Source of the DNA: G963665925 sp963665925
GTDB taxonomy: Bacteria > Bacillota > Clostridia > Peptostreptococcales > Acidaminobacteraceae
Length of the DNA stretch: 64,000 nucleotides
Assembly (NCBI GenBank): GCA_963665925.1
Contig: OY762511.1
Location: 3,720,001-3,784,000 of the forward strand
Direction: 5' to 3'
The notes under the pieces were generated by a model that searched no databases, had not been told where the DNA came from, and saw nothing but the letters and a program-made list of their open reading frames with translations. A program made the translations under genes and the position numbers. Numbering within the stretch: the stretch's first letter is position 1; the number at the start of each line of letters is the position of its first letter. This document shows positions 18,099 through 27,172 of the stretch, one piece after another.

Positions 18099-19040
18099 AT
18101 GAAAAAGTATCTACTAAAAAGAATTTTCATCTCAATAGCAACACTTCTTGTTATTCTTGTCATTCTTTTTCTAATGTTAGAGTTCATGCCCGGTTCGCCA
18201 TTTAACGATGAAAAGCTTACAGTAGAGCAAGTTCAACTGCTAAATATGAAGTATGGCCTGGACAAGCCTGTCATAATGCGTTTCTTCAACTATGTTCGAA
18301 GTATGCTGACAGGTGACTTTGGGGTTTCCTATACAATCAGCAAGAACACCCCAATTTCTACCTTACTGCTGTCTCGGCTCCCCATATCGGTTAGTATCGG
18401 CGGTCAGGCAGTTGTCCTTGGTACAGCTGCGGGACTGATTTTAGGCATAATAGCTGCACTAAAGCGCAATACCATTTGGGATACGCTCTCCACCATTATT
18501 TCAGTCATTGGTGTGAGCCTGCCCTCCTATGTATTCGCACTGGCACTCTCCTACTACCTGGGATACAAGCTGGAATGGTTTCCAATTCTCTATTCTGCAA
18601 AGGCACCTTTTGATTCTTCCATATTGCCGACCATTTCACTGAGTATGTTCACCCTGGCCTCCGTGGCGCGCTTCACCCGGACAGAAATGATTGAAGTCAT
18701 GAACTCTGATTATATTCAGCTGGCAGAAAGCAAAGGCATAAGCGGGATACACCTCATTGTGCGCCACCAGCTGAGAAATGCCCTAATACCTATTATTACT
18801 GTTCTCGCGCCGCTGATTGTCGGTCTTATGACAGGCAGTCTTGTCATAGAGAAGATATTCTCCATACCGGGTATTGGCAGTCTGCTTGTAACCGCCATAC
18901 AGTCGAATGACTACAATGTCATTATTGCCATTGCATTCATTTACAGCGCTATGTATATCGGTATCATGCTGGTTGTCGACATACTCTATGGCATTATCGA
19001 TCCTAGAATCCGTCTTGCAAAGGAGGAAAGTCATGAATAA
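18099..19040 (+). CDS. oppB: Oligopeptide ABC transporter permease OppB
   Basis: An integral membrane permease subunit of the peptide importer. The 313-residue protein has an N-terminal helix (KRIFISIATLLVILVILFLM), the family segment LNMKYGLDKPVIMRFFNYV, and about six membrane helices. The cytoplasmic coupling loop has the EAA-type motif around YIQLAESKGISGIHLIVRHQLRNALIP, and VIEKIFSIPGIGSLL is characteristic of OppB/DppB. It overlaps oppC by 8 bases. The start follows AAGGAG. Confidence 0.93.
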   Translation: MKKYLLKRIFISIATLLVILVILFLMLEFMPGSPFNDEKLTVEQVQLLNMKYGLDKPVIMRFFNYVRSMLTGDFGVSYTISKNTPISTLLLSRLPISVSIGGQAVVLGTAAGLILGIIAALKRNTIWDTLSTIISVIGVSLPSYVFALALSYYLGYKLEWFPILYSAKAPFDSSILPTISLSMFTLASVARFTRTEMIEVMNSDYIQLAESKGISGIHLIVRHQLRNALIPIITVLAPLIVGLMTGSLVIEKIFSIPGIGSLLVTAIQSNDYNVIIAIAFIYSAMYIGIMLVVDILYGIIDPRIRLAKEESHE

Positions 19041-20097
19041 TACTGCACTGGAAGATAATCTGATTTTCCTTGAAAATGATTTTGATTTTGTATCTGAAGA
19101 GTACATTTCACATATTGATGAAAACTACTCCAGCCAGTCCTTTTGGAAAGACGTCTCAAAGCGCTTCTTTCAGAACAAGGGCGCTGTCATCAGCCTGATT
19201 TGCATTGTTGTAATCGTCATCATGGCCGTCATTGGCCTAGATTTGAACGAACACGCATTTGATGACCAGACCATCACCCATCAGAACCTGCCGCCACGTA
19301 TTCCTCTGCTTGAGGACTTTGGTATTTTTGACGGCAGTGAAAAACTCAATACCTCAACCGGAGTTGTTGACCAAAACAAGTACATTTCAAAAGACGGGTC
19401 TGTTACAGGACTTGAAGATGTCTACTACTGGTTTGGAACAGATATACTGGGCAGAGACATTTTCACCAGAACTTGGATGGGAACGCGAATTTCGCTTTAC
19501 ATCTCCCTTGTCGCAGTTCTCATTGATATGGTCTTCGGACTGAGCTATGGTCTTATTTCAGGCTATTTTGGCGGTCGAATAGACAATGCCATGCAGCGTT
19601 TTGCAGAAATACTCAACGGCATTCCAAACCTGGTGGTTGTAACCCTCTTGATTATTGTTTTAAAGCCCGGTCTTGTCACCATCACCTTCTCCCTCATGAT
19701 TACAGGGTGGATTGGGATGAGTCGAATAGCCAGGGCCCAAATGCTCAAGCTTAAGCAGCAGGAGTTTGTTCTCGCATCGCGCACACTTGGGGCAAAGGAC
19801 TTTTTCATCATATTCAGAGAAATACTGCCCAATATTTTCGGTCAAATTATCACGACAACCATGTTTTCCATCCCTACAGCCATATTTACTGAAGCCTTCC
19901 TTGCTTTTATCGGACTTGGCGTTCCCGTTCCCATGGCTTCACTGGGACTGCTCATAAGTGATGCGTTCAAATCATTTACGACGCACCCCTATATGATTAT
20001 TCCGCCTGTACTGGTCCTCGCTATTCTGATGCTTAGCTTCAACATGCTTGCCGATGGCATTCGCGATGCATTTGATCCTAAAATGAAAGAAATGTAG
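19033..20097 (+). CDS. oppC: Oligopeptide ABC transporter permease OppC
   Basis: The second permease subunit. The correct start is the ATG at 19033, behind AGGAGG and inside the last codons of oppB; the frame is open further upstream but that part encodes oppB in another frame. The 354-residue product has an N-terminal cytoplasmic segment, SFWKDVSKRFFQNKGAVISLI leading into the first helix, the YWFGTDILGRDIFTRTWMG signature of OppC/DppC, and the EAA loop RTLGAKDFFIIFREILPNI. The C-terminus has LADGIRDAFDPKMK. It is complete and in operon with oppB and oppD. Confidence 0.93.
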   Translation: MNNTALEDNLIFLENDFDFVSEEYISHIDENYSSQSFWKDVSKRFFQNKGAVISLICIVVIVIMAVIGLDLNEHAFDDQTITHQNLPPRIPLLEDFGIFDGSEKLNTSTGVVDQNKYISKDGSVTGLEDVYYWFGTDILGRDIFTRTWMGTRISLYISLVAVLIDMVFGLSYGLISGYFGGRIDNAMQRFAEILNGIPNLVVVTLLIIVLKPGLVTITFSLMITGWIGMSRIARAQMLKLKQQEFVLASRTLGAKDFFIIFREILPNIFGQIITTTMFSIPTAIFTEAFLAFIGLGVPVPMASLGLLISDAFKSFTTHPYMIIPPVLVLAILMLSFNMLADGIRDAFDPKMKEM

Positions 20098-20108
20098 AAG
20101 GTGAAAAT

Positions 20109-21218
20109 ATGACAATAGACAAAACAAATACGAACAATATAGAGGATGAAAAGATACTTTCAATCAGCAACCTTTCCATATCCTTTCAAACCGCACTGGG
20201 AAGTGTTGATGCGATTCGAGGTGTCGAGCTGGACCTTTACCGAGGAGAAACCCTCGCCATTGTTGGTGAGAGCGGCAGCGGGAAGTCTGTTACCATGAAA
20301 GCCGTAATGGGCATACTCAGCAGCAACGGTGTTATCAATTCCGGTTCAATCAACTTCACGTACCACAATGAAAATGGAAAAAATGATGTGGATATTTTGC
20401 AGCTGTCAAAGAAACACATGCGTTCAAATATAAACGGCAAACACATTGCCATGATTTTTCAGGACCCCATGACGTCCCTGAACCCGACCATGAACATAGG
20501 TGCACAGATTATGGAAGGCATGATATGGCATAAGCGTGCCAATAAAAAAGAGGCTCACCAGCGTGCGGTGGAGCTCCTGGAGCTTGTTGGTATTACCGAT
20601 GCCAAAAAGCGCATGAAGAACTATCCGCACCAGCTTTCTGGCGGTATGCGCCAGCGTGTCGTCATCGCCATCGCCCTTGCCTGTAATCCGGACCTTCTGA
20701 TTTGTGACGAACCAACAACAGCACTCGACGTGACCATTCAGGCAAAGATTCTCGAGCTGATCACGGATATTCAGAAAAAAATGAACATCTCTGTCATTTA
20801 CATCACCCACGACCTGGGGGTCGTCGCCAAGGTAGCTGACTACGTCGCAGTGATGTACGCCGGAAAAATAGTTGAGAAAGGGCTTGTAGACGAACTCTTT
20901 TATGACCCGCGTCACCCCTACACCTGGGGACTTCTGTCTGCCATGCCGGACCTGGATACCTTCGACGACAAGCTCTATACAATTCCGGGGTCACCGCCTA
21001 ATCTCAGCAGGAAGGTCACTGGAGACGCCTTTGCTGACAGAAACATCTACGCCCTCAACATAGACCACCGTCTTGAACCGCCTATGTTTAAGATTACAGA
21101 TACACATTACGCATCGACCTGGCTGCTTCACGAAAAGGCACCCGAAGTGGATATGCCGGTCGCACTCAGGGAGCGGATTGACAGAATGCTAAAGGAGGCG
21201 AACACAGATGACCACTAA
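20109..21218 (+). CDS. oppD: Oligopeptide ABC transporter ATPase OppD
   Basis: One of two ATPases powering peptide import. It contains Walker A GESGSGKS, the Q-loop MIFQDPMTSLNPT, the LSGGMRQRV signature, Walker B LLICDEPTTALD and the switch histidine in ITHDLGV. The C-terminal extension reads GDAFADRNIYALNIDHRLEPP, the lactococcal-OppD-like form that lacks the CPFAPRC cysteine motif found in DppD-type proteins. At 369 residues it is normal length. It begins 11 bases after oppC and overlaps oppF by 11 bases. Confidence 0.93.
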   Translation: MTIDKTNTNNIEDEKILSISNLSISFQTALGSVDAIRGVELDLYRGETLAIVGESGSGKSVTMKAVMGILSSNGVINSGSINFTYHNENGKNDVDILQLSKKHMRSNINGKHIAMIFQDPMTSLNPTMNIGAQIMEGMIWHKRANKKEAHQRAVELLELVGITDAKKRMKNYPHQLSGGMRQRVVIAIALACNPDLLICDEPTTALDVTIQAKILELITDIQKKMNISVIYITHDLGVVAKVADYVAVMYAGKIVEKGLVDELFYDPRHPYTWGLLSAMPDLDTFDDKLYTIPGSPPNLSRKVTGDAFADRNIYALNIDHRLEPPMFKITDTHYASTWLLHEKAPEVDMPVALRERIDRMLKEANTDDH

Positions 21219-22134
21219 ACATCCATTACTTGCGGTGAAGGACCTGAAGCAGTTTTTCAGAGTCAGCCGAAAGTTTACCGTCAAGGCTGTCAACGGTGTT
21301 TCCTTCAATATTTATCCTGGCGAAACCTATGGACTCGTTGGGGAGTCTGGCAGTGGAAAGTCTACCATCGGCAGGTCTGTCATTCGCCTGTACGATCCGA
21401 CAGCCGGCAACATTGTCTTTGATGGCATTGATGTGTCTGGAAAACTATCAGAATCAGAGGTCAAGCACCTGAGAACCAACATGCAGATGATTTTTCAGGA
21501 CCCAATGGCCAGTCTTAACCCACGCAAAAATGTCCTCGATATCATTGCCCAGGGGCTGGATGTTCACCGCCTCTATACTTCAAAGAAAGACAGAGAGGAA
21601 AAGGTCTACCGTATTCTTGAAAAGGTCGGACTGGCAAGAGAACACGCCAACCGATATCCTCACCAGTTTTCAGGTGGCCAGCGTCAACGCATCGGGATTG
21701 CAAGAGCACTGATTATGAACCCCAAACTCATTATTGCCGACGAGGCAATCAGTGCCCTTGATGTTTCCATACAGGCACAGGTGGTCAACCTGATGAAGGA
21801 AATTCAAAAGGAGACCAACATAGCCTTTCTCTTTATTGCCCACGACCTCTCCATGGTCAAGTATATTTCAGACAGGATCGGTGTTCTCCATCTGGGCTAC
21901 CTGCTGGAAACGGGCACCAAAGAAGAAATTTTTTCAAATCCGATTCACCCCTATACGCGATCCCTGCTCTCTGCGATTCCGCTTTCCAATCCCCGTGTTG
22001 AGAAACTGCGCACTGCCGAGACCTATGATTATGCGACCAGCGGTATCGATTATTCCAAAGGGGTCAGCAACCACATAGGCGGCAGCCACTATGTGCATGC
22101 AACTTCTGAGGAGTTGAAGACCTGGAGACTATAA
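21208..22134 (+). CDS. oppF: Oligopeptide ABC transporter ATPase OppF
   Basis: The second ATPase of the peptide importer. Walker A is GESGSGKST, the Q-loop region is MIFQDPMASLNPR, the signature is FSGGQRQRIGIARAL, and Walker B is LIIADEAISALD, with the switch histidine in IAHDLSM. The C-terminal tail after NPIHPYTRSLLSAIP has the YATSGIDYSKGV and HYVHATSEELKTWR segments seen in OppF proteins. It is the last gene of the operon, overlapping oppD, and is followed within 5 bases by a clear terminator. Confidence 0.93.
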   Translation: MTTKHPLLAVKDLKQFFRVSRKFTVKAVNGVSFNIYPGETYGLVGESGSGKSTIGRSVIRLYDPTAGNIVFDGIDVSGKLSESEVKHLRTNMQMIFQDPMASLNPRKNVLDIIAQGLDVHRLYTSKKDREEKVYRILEKVGLAREHANRYPHQFSGGQRQRIGIARALIMNPKLIIADEAISALDVSIQAQVVNLMKEIQKETNIAFLFIAHDLSMVKYISDRIGVLHLGYLLETGTKEEIFSNPIHPYTRSLLSAIPLSNPRVEKLRTAETYDYATSGIDYSKGVSNHIGGSHYVHATSEELKTWRL

Positions 22135-22137
22135 AAA

Positions 22138-22190
22138 AAACCACCATCCAAAGGGTGCAAGTTTGACCCTCGGATGGTGGTTTGAATTTT
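22138..22190 (+). terminator. Terminator of oppABCDF
   Basis: AAACCACCATCC (22138-22149) pairs perfectly with GGATGGTGGTTT (22172-22183) and is followed by GAATTTT. Confidence 0.85.
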
Positions 22191-22257
22191 GTCTATGTTG
22201 CTATGCTTGCTTTTGCAAGTCAGCTTACTTTTTCAACTCAGCTTACTTTGCTTCAAT

Positions 22258-22971
22258 TTATTCTGCCAGCTTACTGTAGGCTCTTTTCTCACGGGTACGC
22301 GGCAAGGCCTTCTTGTTTATGTTTTCAAGACAGCCTACAATCTCTTCAAGATGGCTTCCAGGGAACCCTGCATATAAGTTGCAGTCAGGGACATTTGTCG
22401 CATTTCTGCAGCCATAGCACCCTATGCTGACATTGAGCTTTTGTGTTTGGTGCGGAATAACTGTCATATCTACACAAGTTCCGTTTGAAATGCTCGTGCT
22501 GAAATTCAAGCGCCCACCGCTTTCATGAATGGTTGCAAGACTAAGCCACATGAGGTGCTCTGGAACTGTCTCTATCACAATAATATCAGGTTCAAACTCA
22601 ATTTGATCAAGCGGCGCAAGCGCAATGGCCTTATAGGTGTCCTGATCAAACCGCGGCATCTCTTCCATTGTTTTCTGTGCCCCTTCCTTTTGGAAAGAAC
22701 CCAGAATCGATAGGAACTCCCCACTCATCAGTTTTTCAGGGACTGGTCTGAACCCAAGGGCTGAGGATCCATTTGCACAGGCAATGTTCTCTTTCGTTGC
22801 CAGAAGCTTGTTGCCTTCACGCGCTTTCATGATAAACTGGCAAAAGGTATACTGATTGTCAGAAGCATATGCTTCAAATTGATGCACGTCTTCTAAAAGC
22901 TTTATGCCAACAGGCATGCTTTGCATTTGTAAAATTTCACTGAGTCTTTTCGACAGGTTTCTATAATCCAT
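22258..22971 (-). CDS. DUF169-family protein
   Basis: A 237-residue soluble protein resembling the DUF169 family, which has no firmly known function. Features are the MPVGIKLLED opening, TFCQFIMKAREGNKLLATKENIACANGSSALGF, and a cysteine-rich C-terminal part GCYGCRNATNVPDCNLYAGFPGSHLEEIV. Such conserved cysteines suggest metal or cofactor handling. It lies downstream of a B12-controlled corrinoid-type transporter and a CGGC protein on the same strand, but a 325-base gap separates it from the latter, so co-transcription is uncertain. No terminator was recognised after it other than the convergent opp terminator. Confidence 0.75.
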   Translation of the reverse strand: MDYRNLSKRLSEILQMQSMPVGIKLLEDVHQFEAYASDNQYTFCQFIMKAREGNKLLATKENIACANGSSALGFRPVPEKLMSGEFLSILGSFQKEGAQKTMEEMPRFDQDTYKAIALAPLDQIEFEPDIIVIETVPEHLMWLSLATIHESGGRLNFSTSISNGTCVDMTVIPHQTQKLNVSIGCYGCRNATNVPDCNLYAGFPGSHLEEIVGCLENINKKALPRTREKRAYSKLAE

Positions 22972-23296
22972 ATTGATATCCTTTCCATCTTGCTTTTGTC
23001 CTTTTTGCTGTTTTCACAAGCCACACATTTTCTAATAGTTGTAGCAAATTATGTACCAAGTATTGGATTTATTAGATACCTAGCTGCAAGATACGAAAGT
23101 CTCTGATTTACACCTTTTTCATGATTATTTCATAACCTGTTAAACATCTCTTTCGTGCCCTATGTTGCCTTTATGCAACACTAGCCACGACTAACACATC
23201 ATGCCTTCTTAAAAATTCCCACGATTCCATGCAGTGCAGACTTTTTTCAGCCTGCGTCTCAAATTTGCAACTGTTTGCATAATCGCACCAGACGCT
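22972..23296 (-). other. 325-base intergenic region without recognised genes
   Basis: No convincing frame, promoter or strong terminator was found between the DUF169 and CGGC genes. A short GTTGC/GCAAC hairpin lies near 23164-23179. The region presumably contains the DUF169 promoter. Confidence 0.4.
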
Positions 23297-23638
23297 TTAA
23301 TGTGTTCCGTGTATTACCCGAATACCTCTATCTTCAATATATTTGACCATTTTCTCAATCACTGTGCATAGGTTCCCTTCCATACACGTGCATTTTCCAA
23401 CATGAACTGCGTCGGGCTCAAGGGAACAGACGTATTCAATCTTTTCAAGGTATTCTACATCACTTGAATAGTCACAGTCACAGCCATTGCAGTGGAAAAA
23501 CGCGACCAACTCCACATCCATGTCTTTATAAATATCAAAATGCTTATCTCTGTTATTGATGGCCCTAAAACACGCAGCTCCGCTGCACACACCTGTTGCT
23601 TTCAGGCATGACAAAACAGCTATTTTGACCTTTTCCAT
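23297..23638 (-). CDS. CGGC-domain protein (predicted metal-binding)
   Basis: A small cysteine-rich protein of the CGGC family, whose members are predicted to bind metal. The 113 residues start MEKVKIAVLSCLKATGVCSG and contain ACFRAINNRDKHF, FFHCNGCDCDYSSD and CTCMEGNLCTVIEKMVKYIE. The ATG at 23638 follows AAGGAG and is preferred to the frame start at 23653. It lies 44 bases downstream of the ATPase of the B12-regulated transporter on the same strand, suggesting that it may be co-expressed and linked to cobalt or corrinoid handling. That link is inference. Confidence 0.8.
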   Translation of the reverse strand: MEKVKIAVLSCLKATGVCSGAACFRAINNRDKHFDIYKDMDVELVAFFHCNGCDCDYSSDVEYLEKIEYVCSLEPDAVHVGKCTCMEGNLCTVIEKMVKYIEDRGIRVIHGTH

Positions 23639-23682
23639 GTCTATCTCCTTCATGTGTCACTTATTATTGCCATCTCCAAGTT

Positions 23683-24450
23683 TTAATAATTTGGCAAATA
23701 GGCAATATGAAAGGCTGAAGTCTCGGGATCTGTTAGAATTTTGGCCCGCACACCATATACAGTCCCTATGATTGAAGCGCTGAGAACCTCTTTTGGAGCA
23801 CCCTCGCCAACAATCTCTCCTGATTTGAGTATGTACATGTAGTCACAGTATGAAGCGGCAACGTTGAGGTCATGCAGTGCCGCTATTACCGTTATGCCCA
23901 GCCGCTTTGAAAGATCCATAATCTTAAGCTGATGCTTGATGTCCAAATGGTTTGTCGGTTCATCGAGTATCAGACAGTCTGTTTCTTGAACCAAAGCCCG
24001 CGCCAGTATGACACGCTGCTGCTCTCCGCCTGAAAGCGTTGAAAAGATTCGATGCTTGAACTCCAGCATTTCCACACGTGCCAGTGCATCGTTCATGAGC
24101 TTATAATCGTTGGCATTGTCCCTTTCCATATGCTTCTTGTGGGGTGTTCTTCCCATAAGCACCACTTCGCTTACTGTGAAATCAAAATTATAGAAGTTGT
24201 GCTGGGTCACGACACCAACCCTCTTGGCCGATTCCTTATAACTGAGCTTGTGAATGCTGGCATTGTTCAAATAGATACAGCCATGCGTCGGTTCAAGCAC
24301 CCGGTAAATACACTTCAGCAGCGTTGATTTTCCGCTCCCATTGGGTCCAATGACACCGATGAACTTTCCCCGCTCAGCGTTTATGGATACATCTTTCAAA
24401 ATTTCAGTTTGCCCCAGAATAACCTGAAGGGCATCTACTTTTATATTCAT
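23683..24450 (-). CDS. BtuD/FecE-type ABC transporter ATPase
   Basis: The ATPase of a class II importer for cobalamin, corrinoids or iron chelates. It shows Walker A GPNGSGKST, the signature LSGGEQQRVILARAL, Walker B CLILDEPTNHLD and the switch histidine in ALHDLNVAASY. The ATG at 24450 overlaps the permease stop by four bases (ATGA); the frame is open further upstream but there it overlaps the permease. The product is 255 residues, normal for FecE/BtuD. Expression should depend on the upstream cobalamin riboswitch. Confidence 0.92.
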   Translation of the reverse strand: MNIKVDALQVILGQTEILKDVSINAERGKFIGVIGPNGSGKSTLLKCIYRVLEPTHGCIYLNNASIHKLSYKESAKRVGVVTQHNFYNFDFTVSEVVLMGRTPHKKHMERDNANDYKLMNDALARVEMLEFKHRIFSTLSGGEQQRVILARALVQETDCLILDEPTNHLDIKHQLKIMDLSKRLGITVIAALHDLNVAASYCDYMYILKSGEIVGEGAPKEVLSASIIGTVYGVRAKILTDPETSAFHIAYLPNY

Positions 24451-25565
24451 TCGCTTCGTCCTCCAAACCCGTATGATTTCTGTACAAGCAGGTAAATGAA
24501 GCACGGCGCTCCAACCATGGATATCAGAATTCCAATGGGCAATTCTGTATGCGGTATGACAATCCGCGCTAGGACATCTGCCCATATGAGGAACAAGCCG
24601 CCTGCAAAAAAGGAGACCGGTATGAGCTTTTTATGGTCTGTTCCAAAGAGCATGCGCATAAAATGAGGAATTATAAGTCCTATGAAGCCGATCATGCCTG
24701 ACACAAATACAATGAAGCCGGTCATCAGTGCTACAACCAACATGAGCACATGCCTGTATCTGTTCAAATCCATACCTAAGGTAATGCTGGTTTCATCACC
24801 AAGAAGCATGAGATTGAGAACCCTATACTGTGACAGCAAGAATATCGTTCCACATAGGATGACAAGATACACAATACCGATCTGCTCCCATTTTGCACCG
24901 GCAAGACTTCCCATAAGCCAAAATGTGATATTCTTGATCCCTTCCTTATCGTTCGAGAAAAAAACAATAAAGCTTGAAAATGATGAAAACACAGCATTGA
25001 TTGCCATTCCAGACAAAAGCAGCTTGACTGAATTGGCGCGTCCTCCAACATTGGCAATGACCATTACAAGGATTGATGCAGCAAATGCCCCGGCAAAGGC
25101 AAGCATACCTACATAGTTCTGACCAAACGATATACCTATACCCAGTAAGATTGCCACAGTTGCCCCAAGGGATGCTCCTGACGAAACGCCCAGCACATAG
25201 GGGTCAGCCAGTGGATTTTTCACAATGGCCTGCATGACAATACCGCATACTGCGAGGCCACCGCCTACTGCCACTGCCAACACAAGTCTCGGCAAGCGTA
25301 TATACCAAATCACATCGTGTACGGGTCCGCCGACAATGTTGCCATTTCTGGCAAGCTTTGAAATAACGACACCATACACCGTTTCAGGACTGATATGTGT
25401 GGACCCTATGGCAACCGCCGCAATCAAGGACAGGATTATCCCCGCAAATAAAATAAGGGAAATGCCAATGTGTATTGGCATTCCCATCAATGTCTTTTGC
25501 CGAGGGATGTCTTCATATAATTTCTGTTTCTTATCTGTATATGCGTAGGTTCTAACATCCGCCAT
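24447..25565 (-). CDS. BtuC/FecCD-type ABC transporter permease
   Basis: The membrane channel of the cobalamin/iron-chelate importer. The 372-residue protein has the FecCD signatures GSTHISPETV, RLPRLVLAVAVGGGLAVCG, NPLADPYVLGVSSGASLGA, and SGMIGFIGLIIPHFMRMLFG close to the C-terminus, with about ten membrane helices. An unusually long polar N-terminus of about 30 residues precedes the first helix. It overlaps the ATPase gene by 4 bases and follows the binding-protein gene by 38 bases. Confidence 0.92.
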   Translation of the reverse strand: MADVRTYAYTDKKQKLYEDIPRQKTLMGMPIHIGISLILFAGIILSLIAAVAIGSTHISPETVYGVVISKLARNGNIVGGPVHDVIWYIRLPRLVLAVAVGGGLAVCGIVMQAIVKNPLADPYVLGVSSGASLGATVAILLGIGISFGQNYVGMLAFAGAFAASILVMVIANVGGRANSVKLLLSGMAINAVFSSFSSFIVFFSNDKEGIKNITFWLMGSLAGAKWEQIGIVYLVILCGTIFLLSQYRVLNLMLLGDETSITLGMDLNRYRHVLMLVVALMTGFIVFVSGMIGFIGLIIPHFMRMLFGTDHKKLIPVSFFAGGLFLIWADVLARIVIPHTELPIGILISMVGAPCFIYLLVQKSYGFGGRSE

Positions 25566-25603
25566 CGTATTTTCCTTCTATTCTGCGCGTGTGTTTTGCG
25601 CGA

Positions 25604-26647
25604 TTACTCTGCGTCGACCAGTGTAGGGTAAATGCCCTCAGCCAGTCTTGTTATACCATCAAGTGTACGTGTACCGCTGCAGTACATTTCGCCGAGTGAG
25701 ATCGGGTAAATATTTTTTCCTTCAACTGCACGCAGGCTCGCATACTGTGGGTCTTCAAAGAACTTTGAAATTGCCATTTCACCATCTGCGATACTGTTTG
25801 AGCTTCCAAAGTAAACTGTGAAAATCACATCAGGATCACTGAAAATCAGATCTTCACTACTCATGTGATTCTCTGGCGCAGTCACCAGCTCAGCACCCAA
25901 CTGCTTGACCATATCGCCGCCCAGGGTATTTTCACCGTAGACACGAACACCATCTTTTTCAAATTCCATAAGAAGCACGCGTGGTTTATCTTCCATTTGC
26001 TGTGCTGATTCAGCAATTTGATTTACCTTTTCTTTCATCTGTGCCACCAGTGCTTGCGCTTTGTCTTCAACATCGAAGATCTTACCTAGATTCAAAATGT
26101 CAGTGTACTCATTTTCCAGTGTTTTTTCAGGCGCTGCACCCGAATTGAGCATCATGTATGTACCAATTCCATTGTCATGCCAGTAGTCAACTTCACCCAG
26201 CTTCTTGTCGCTGAAGTAGGAGTACCAGCTTAAAATGAAGTCAGGCTCAAGCATAATGACACTTTCCTTGTCTGGAGAGAATTCAGTCAGATAATTGACT
26301 TTCTCAAACCCAGCCTGGTATTCTTCCTTAACGTCCTGGTCAAGACCAGCGCATGCAACGATTCTATCTTCGAGACCAAGCGCGAGCAGTGTTTCAATCG
26401 AGTCCTGATATACGGCAAAAACCTTTTCTGGCGCCTTGTCAAAAGTCACTTCAATTGGTTCCTTTGCATAGTTATAGGTTTGAATTGTCACTGGATAGTG
26501 CGCGTCGGCTGATTCAGTCTCTTCATTCACAGGAACATCCGCAGGCTCAGACTGTGCCGCGTCTCCTGATGTTTCTGCACTGCACCCTGCAAAAGCCAGT
26601 ACCAATGCCATTATTGCCGTCAAAAGCAACAAACTACTTTTTTTCAT
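25604..26647 (-). CDS. BtuF/FecB-type substrate-binding lipoprotein under B12 control
   Basis: The receptor for the importer. The signal peptide ends in the lipobox FAGC (Cys22), followed by an acidic linker. The TroA/BtuF-type fold is indicated by KAPEKVFAVYQDSIETLLALGLEDRIVACAG, LEPDFILSWYSYFS and DLIFSDPDVIFTVYFGSS. At 347 residues it is normal length. It is the first gene after a cobalamin riboswitch and terminator, so the ligand is most likely B12 or a related corrinoid; iron siderophore or haem cannot be excluded from the protein alone. Confidence 0.88.
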   Translation of the reverse strand: MKKSSLLLLTAIMALVLAFAGCSAETSGDAAQSEPADVPVNEETESADAHYPVTIQTYNYAKEPIEVTFDKAPEKVFAVYQDSIETLLALGLEDRIVACAGLDQDVKEEYQAGFEKVNYLTEFSPDKESVIMLEPDFILSWYSYFSDKKLGEVDYWHDNGIGTYMMLNSGAAPEKTLENEYTDILNLGKIFDVEDKAQALVAQMKEKVNQIAESAQQMEDKPRVLLMEFEKDGVRVYGENTLGGDMVKQLGAELVTAPENHMSSEDLIFSDPDVIFTVYFGSSNSIADGEMAISKFFEDPQYASLRAVEGKNIYPISLGEMYCSGTRTLDGITRLAEGIYPTLVDAE

Positions 26648-26751
26648 AATATTTCCTCCAACTTCGTCTAATCGTTTCGAGCCGTATCTCGAAATACCTT
26701 ACTGCAACCTATCTACTACCAGTAGATCAAAGACACTCGGATTATGAAGCA

Positions 26752-26778
26752 AATAAAAAACACCCTAACAGGGTGTCA
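26752..26778 (-). terminator. Expression-platform terminator of the cobalamin riboswitch
   Basis: Minus strand GACACCCTGTTAGGGTG hairpin (26777-26761) followed by TTTTTTATTT. It lies between the riboswitch aptamer and the binding-protein gene. Confidence 0.85.
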
Positions 26779-26819
26779 TGTTTTGCATACCAACTTAACT
26801 CCATCCCCGAGCAATACTC

Positions 26820-26975
26820 AAAATTTCATGGCAGGTCTCCTGACTTGTCTTCTTCCTCCATTGCGTCTTCCCGCTTTTCGCAGTGACATGTGCAATTTCG
26901 TCCAACTTACAGTAGTGGGTGCTGCTCAGGATTTTCACCTGATTCCCTTTTCACACCAAATATGGTGACCACAAA
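26820..26975 (-). ncRNA. Cobalamin riboswitch
   Basis: Read on the minus strand, the segment contains the conserved landmarks of the B12 riboswitch: GGTGTGAAAAGGGAATCAGG, GTGAAAATCCTGAGCAG, CCCACTACTGTAA, GTCACTG, GGGAAGACGC, and the B12 box AAGTCAGGAGACCTGCC. A terminator follows before the transporter gene, so the switch should lower transcription when adenosyl- or other cobalamins are abundant. Confidence 0.95.
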
Positions 26976-27172
26976 ACATATTCATTTATCGAGATGATAA
27001 TACAGGCAGACTGGTTTGTCAATACTGTTTAAAATCGTCAGACTCTTCCAATTACTACGATTTACAGCCTTTAAAATATAAATAAAGCATTTGACCTGGT
27101 TTTTACTATTTAGTAATATGATTTCAGATATGAAAATGAACTCTGTGCCCTATCTTCCAAGGAGTGATACAT

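Noticed and set aside
23683..24585. The longer open frame of the BtuD-type ATPase starting at 24585
   Set aside because: The first 45 codons overlap the permease gene; the ATG at 24450 with the ATGA overlap is the usual coupled start.
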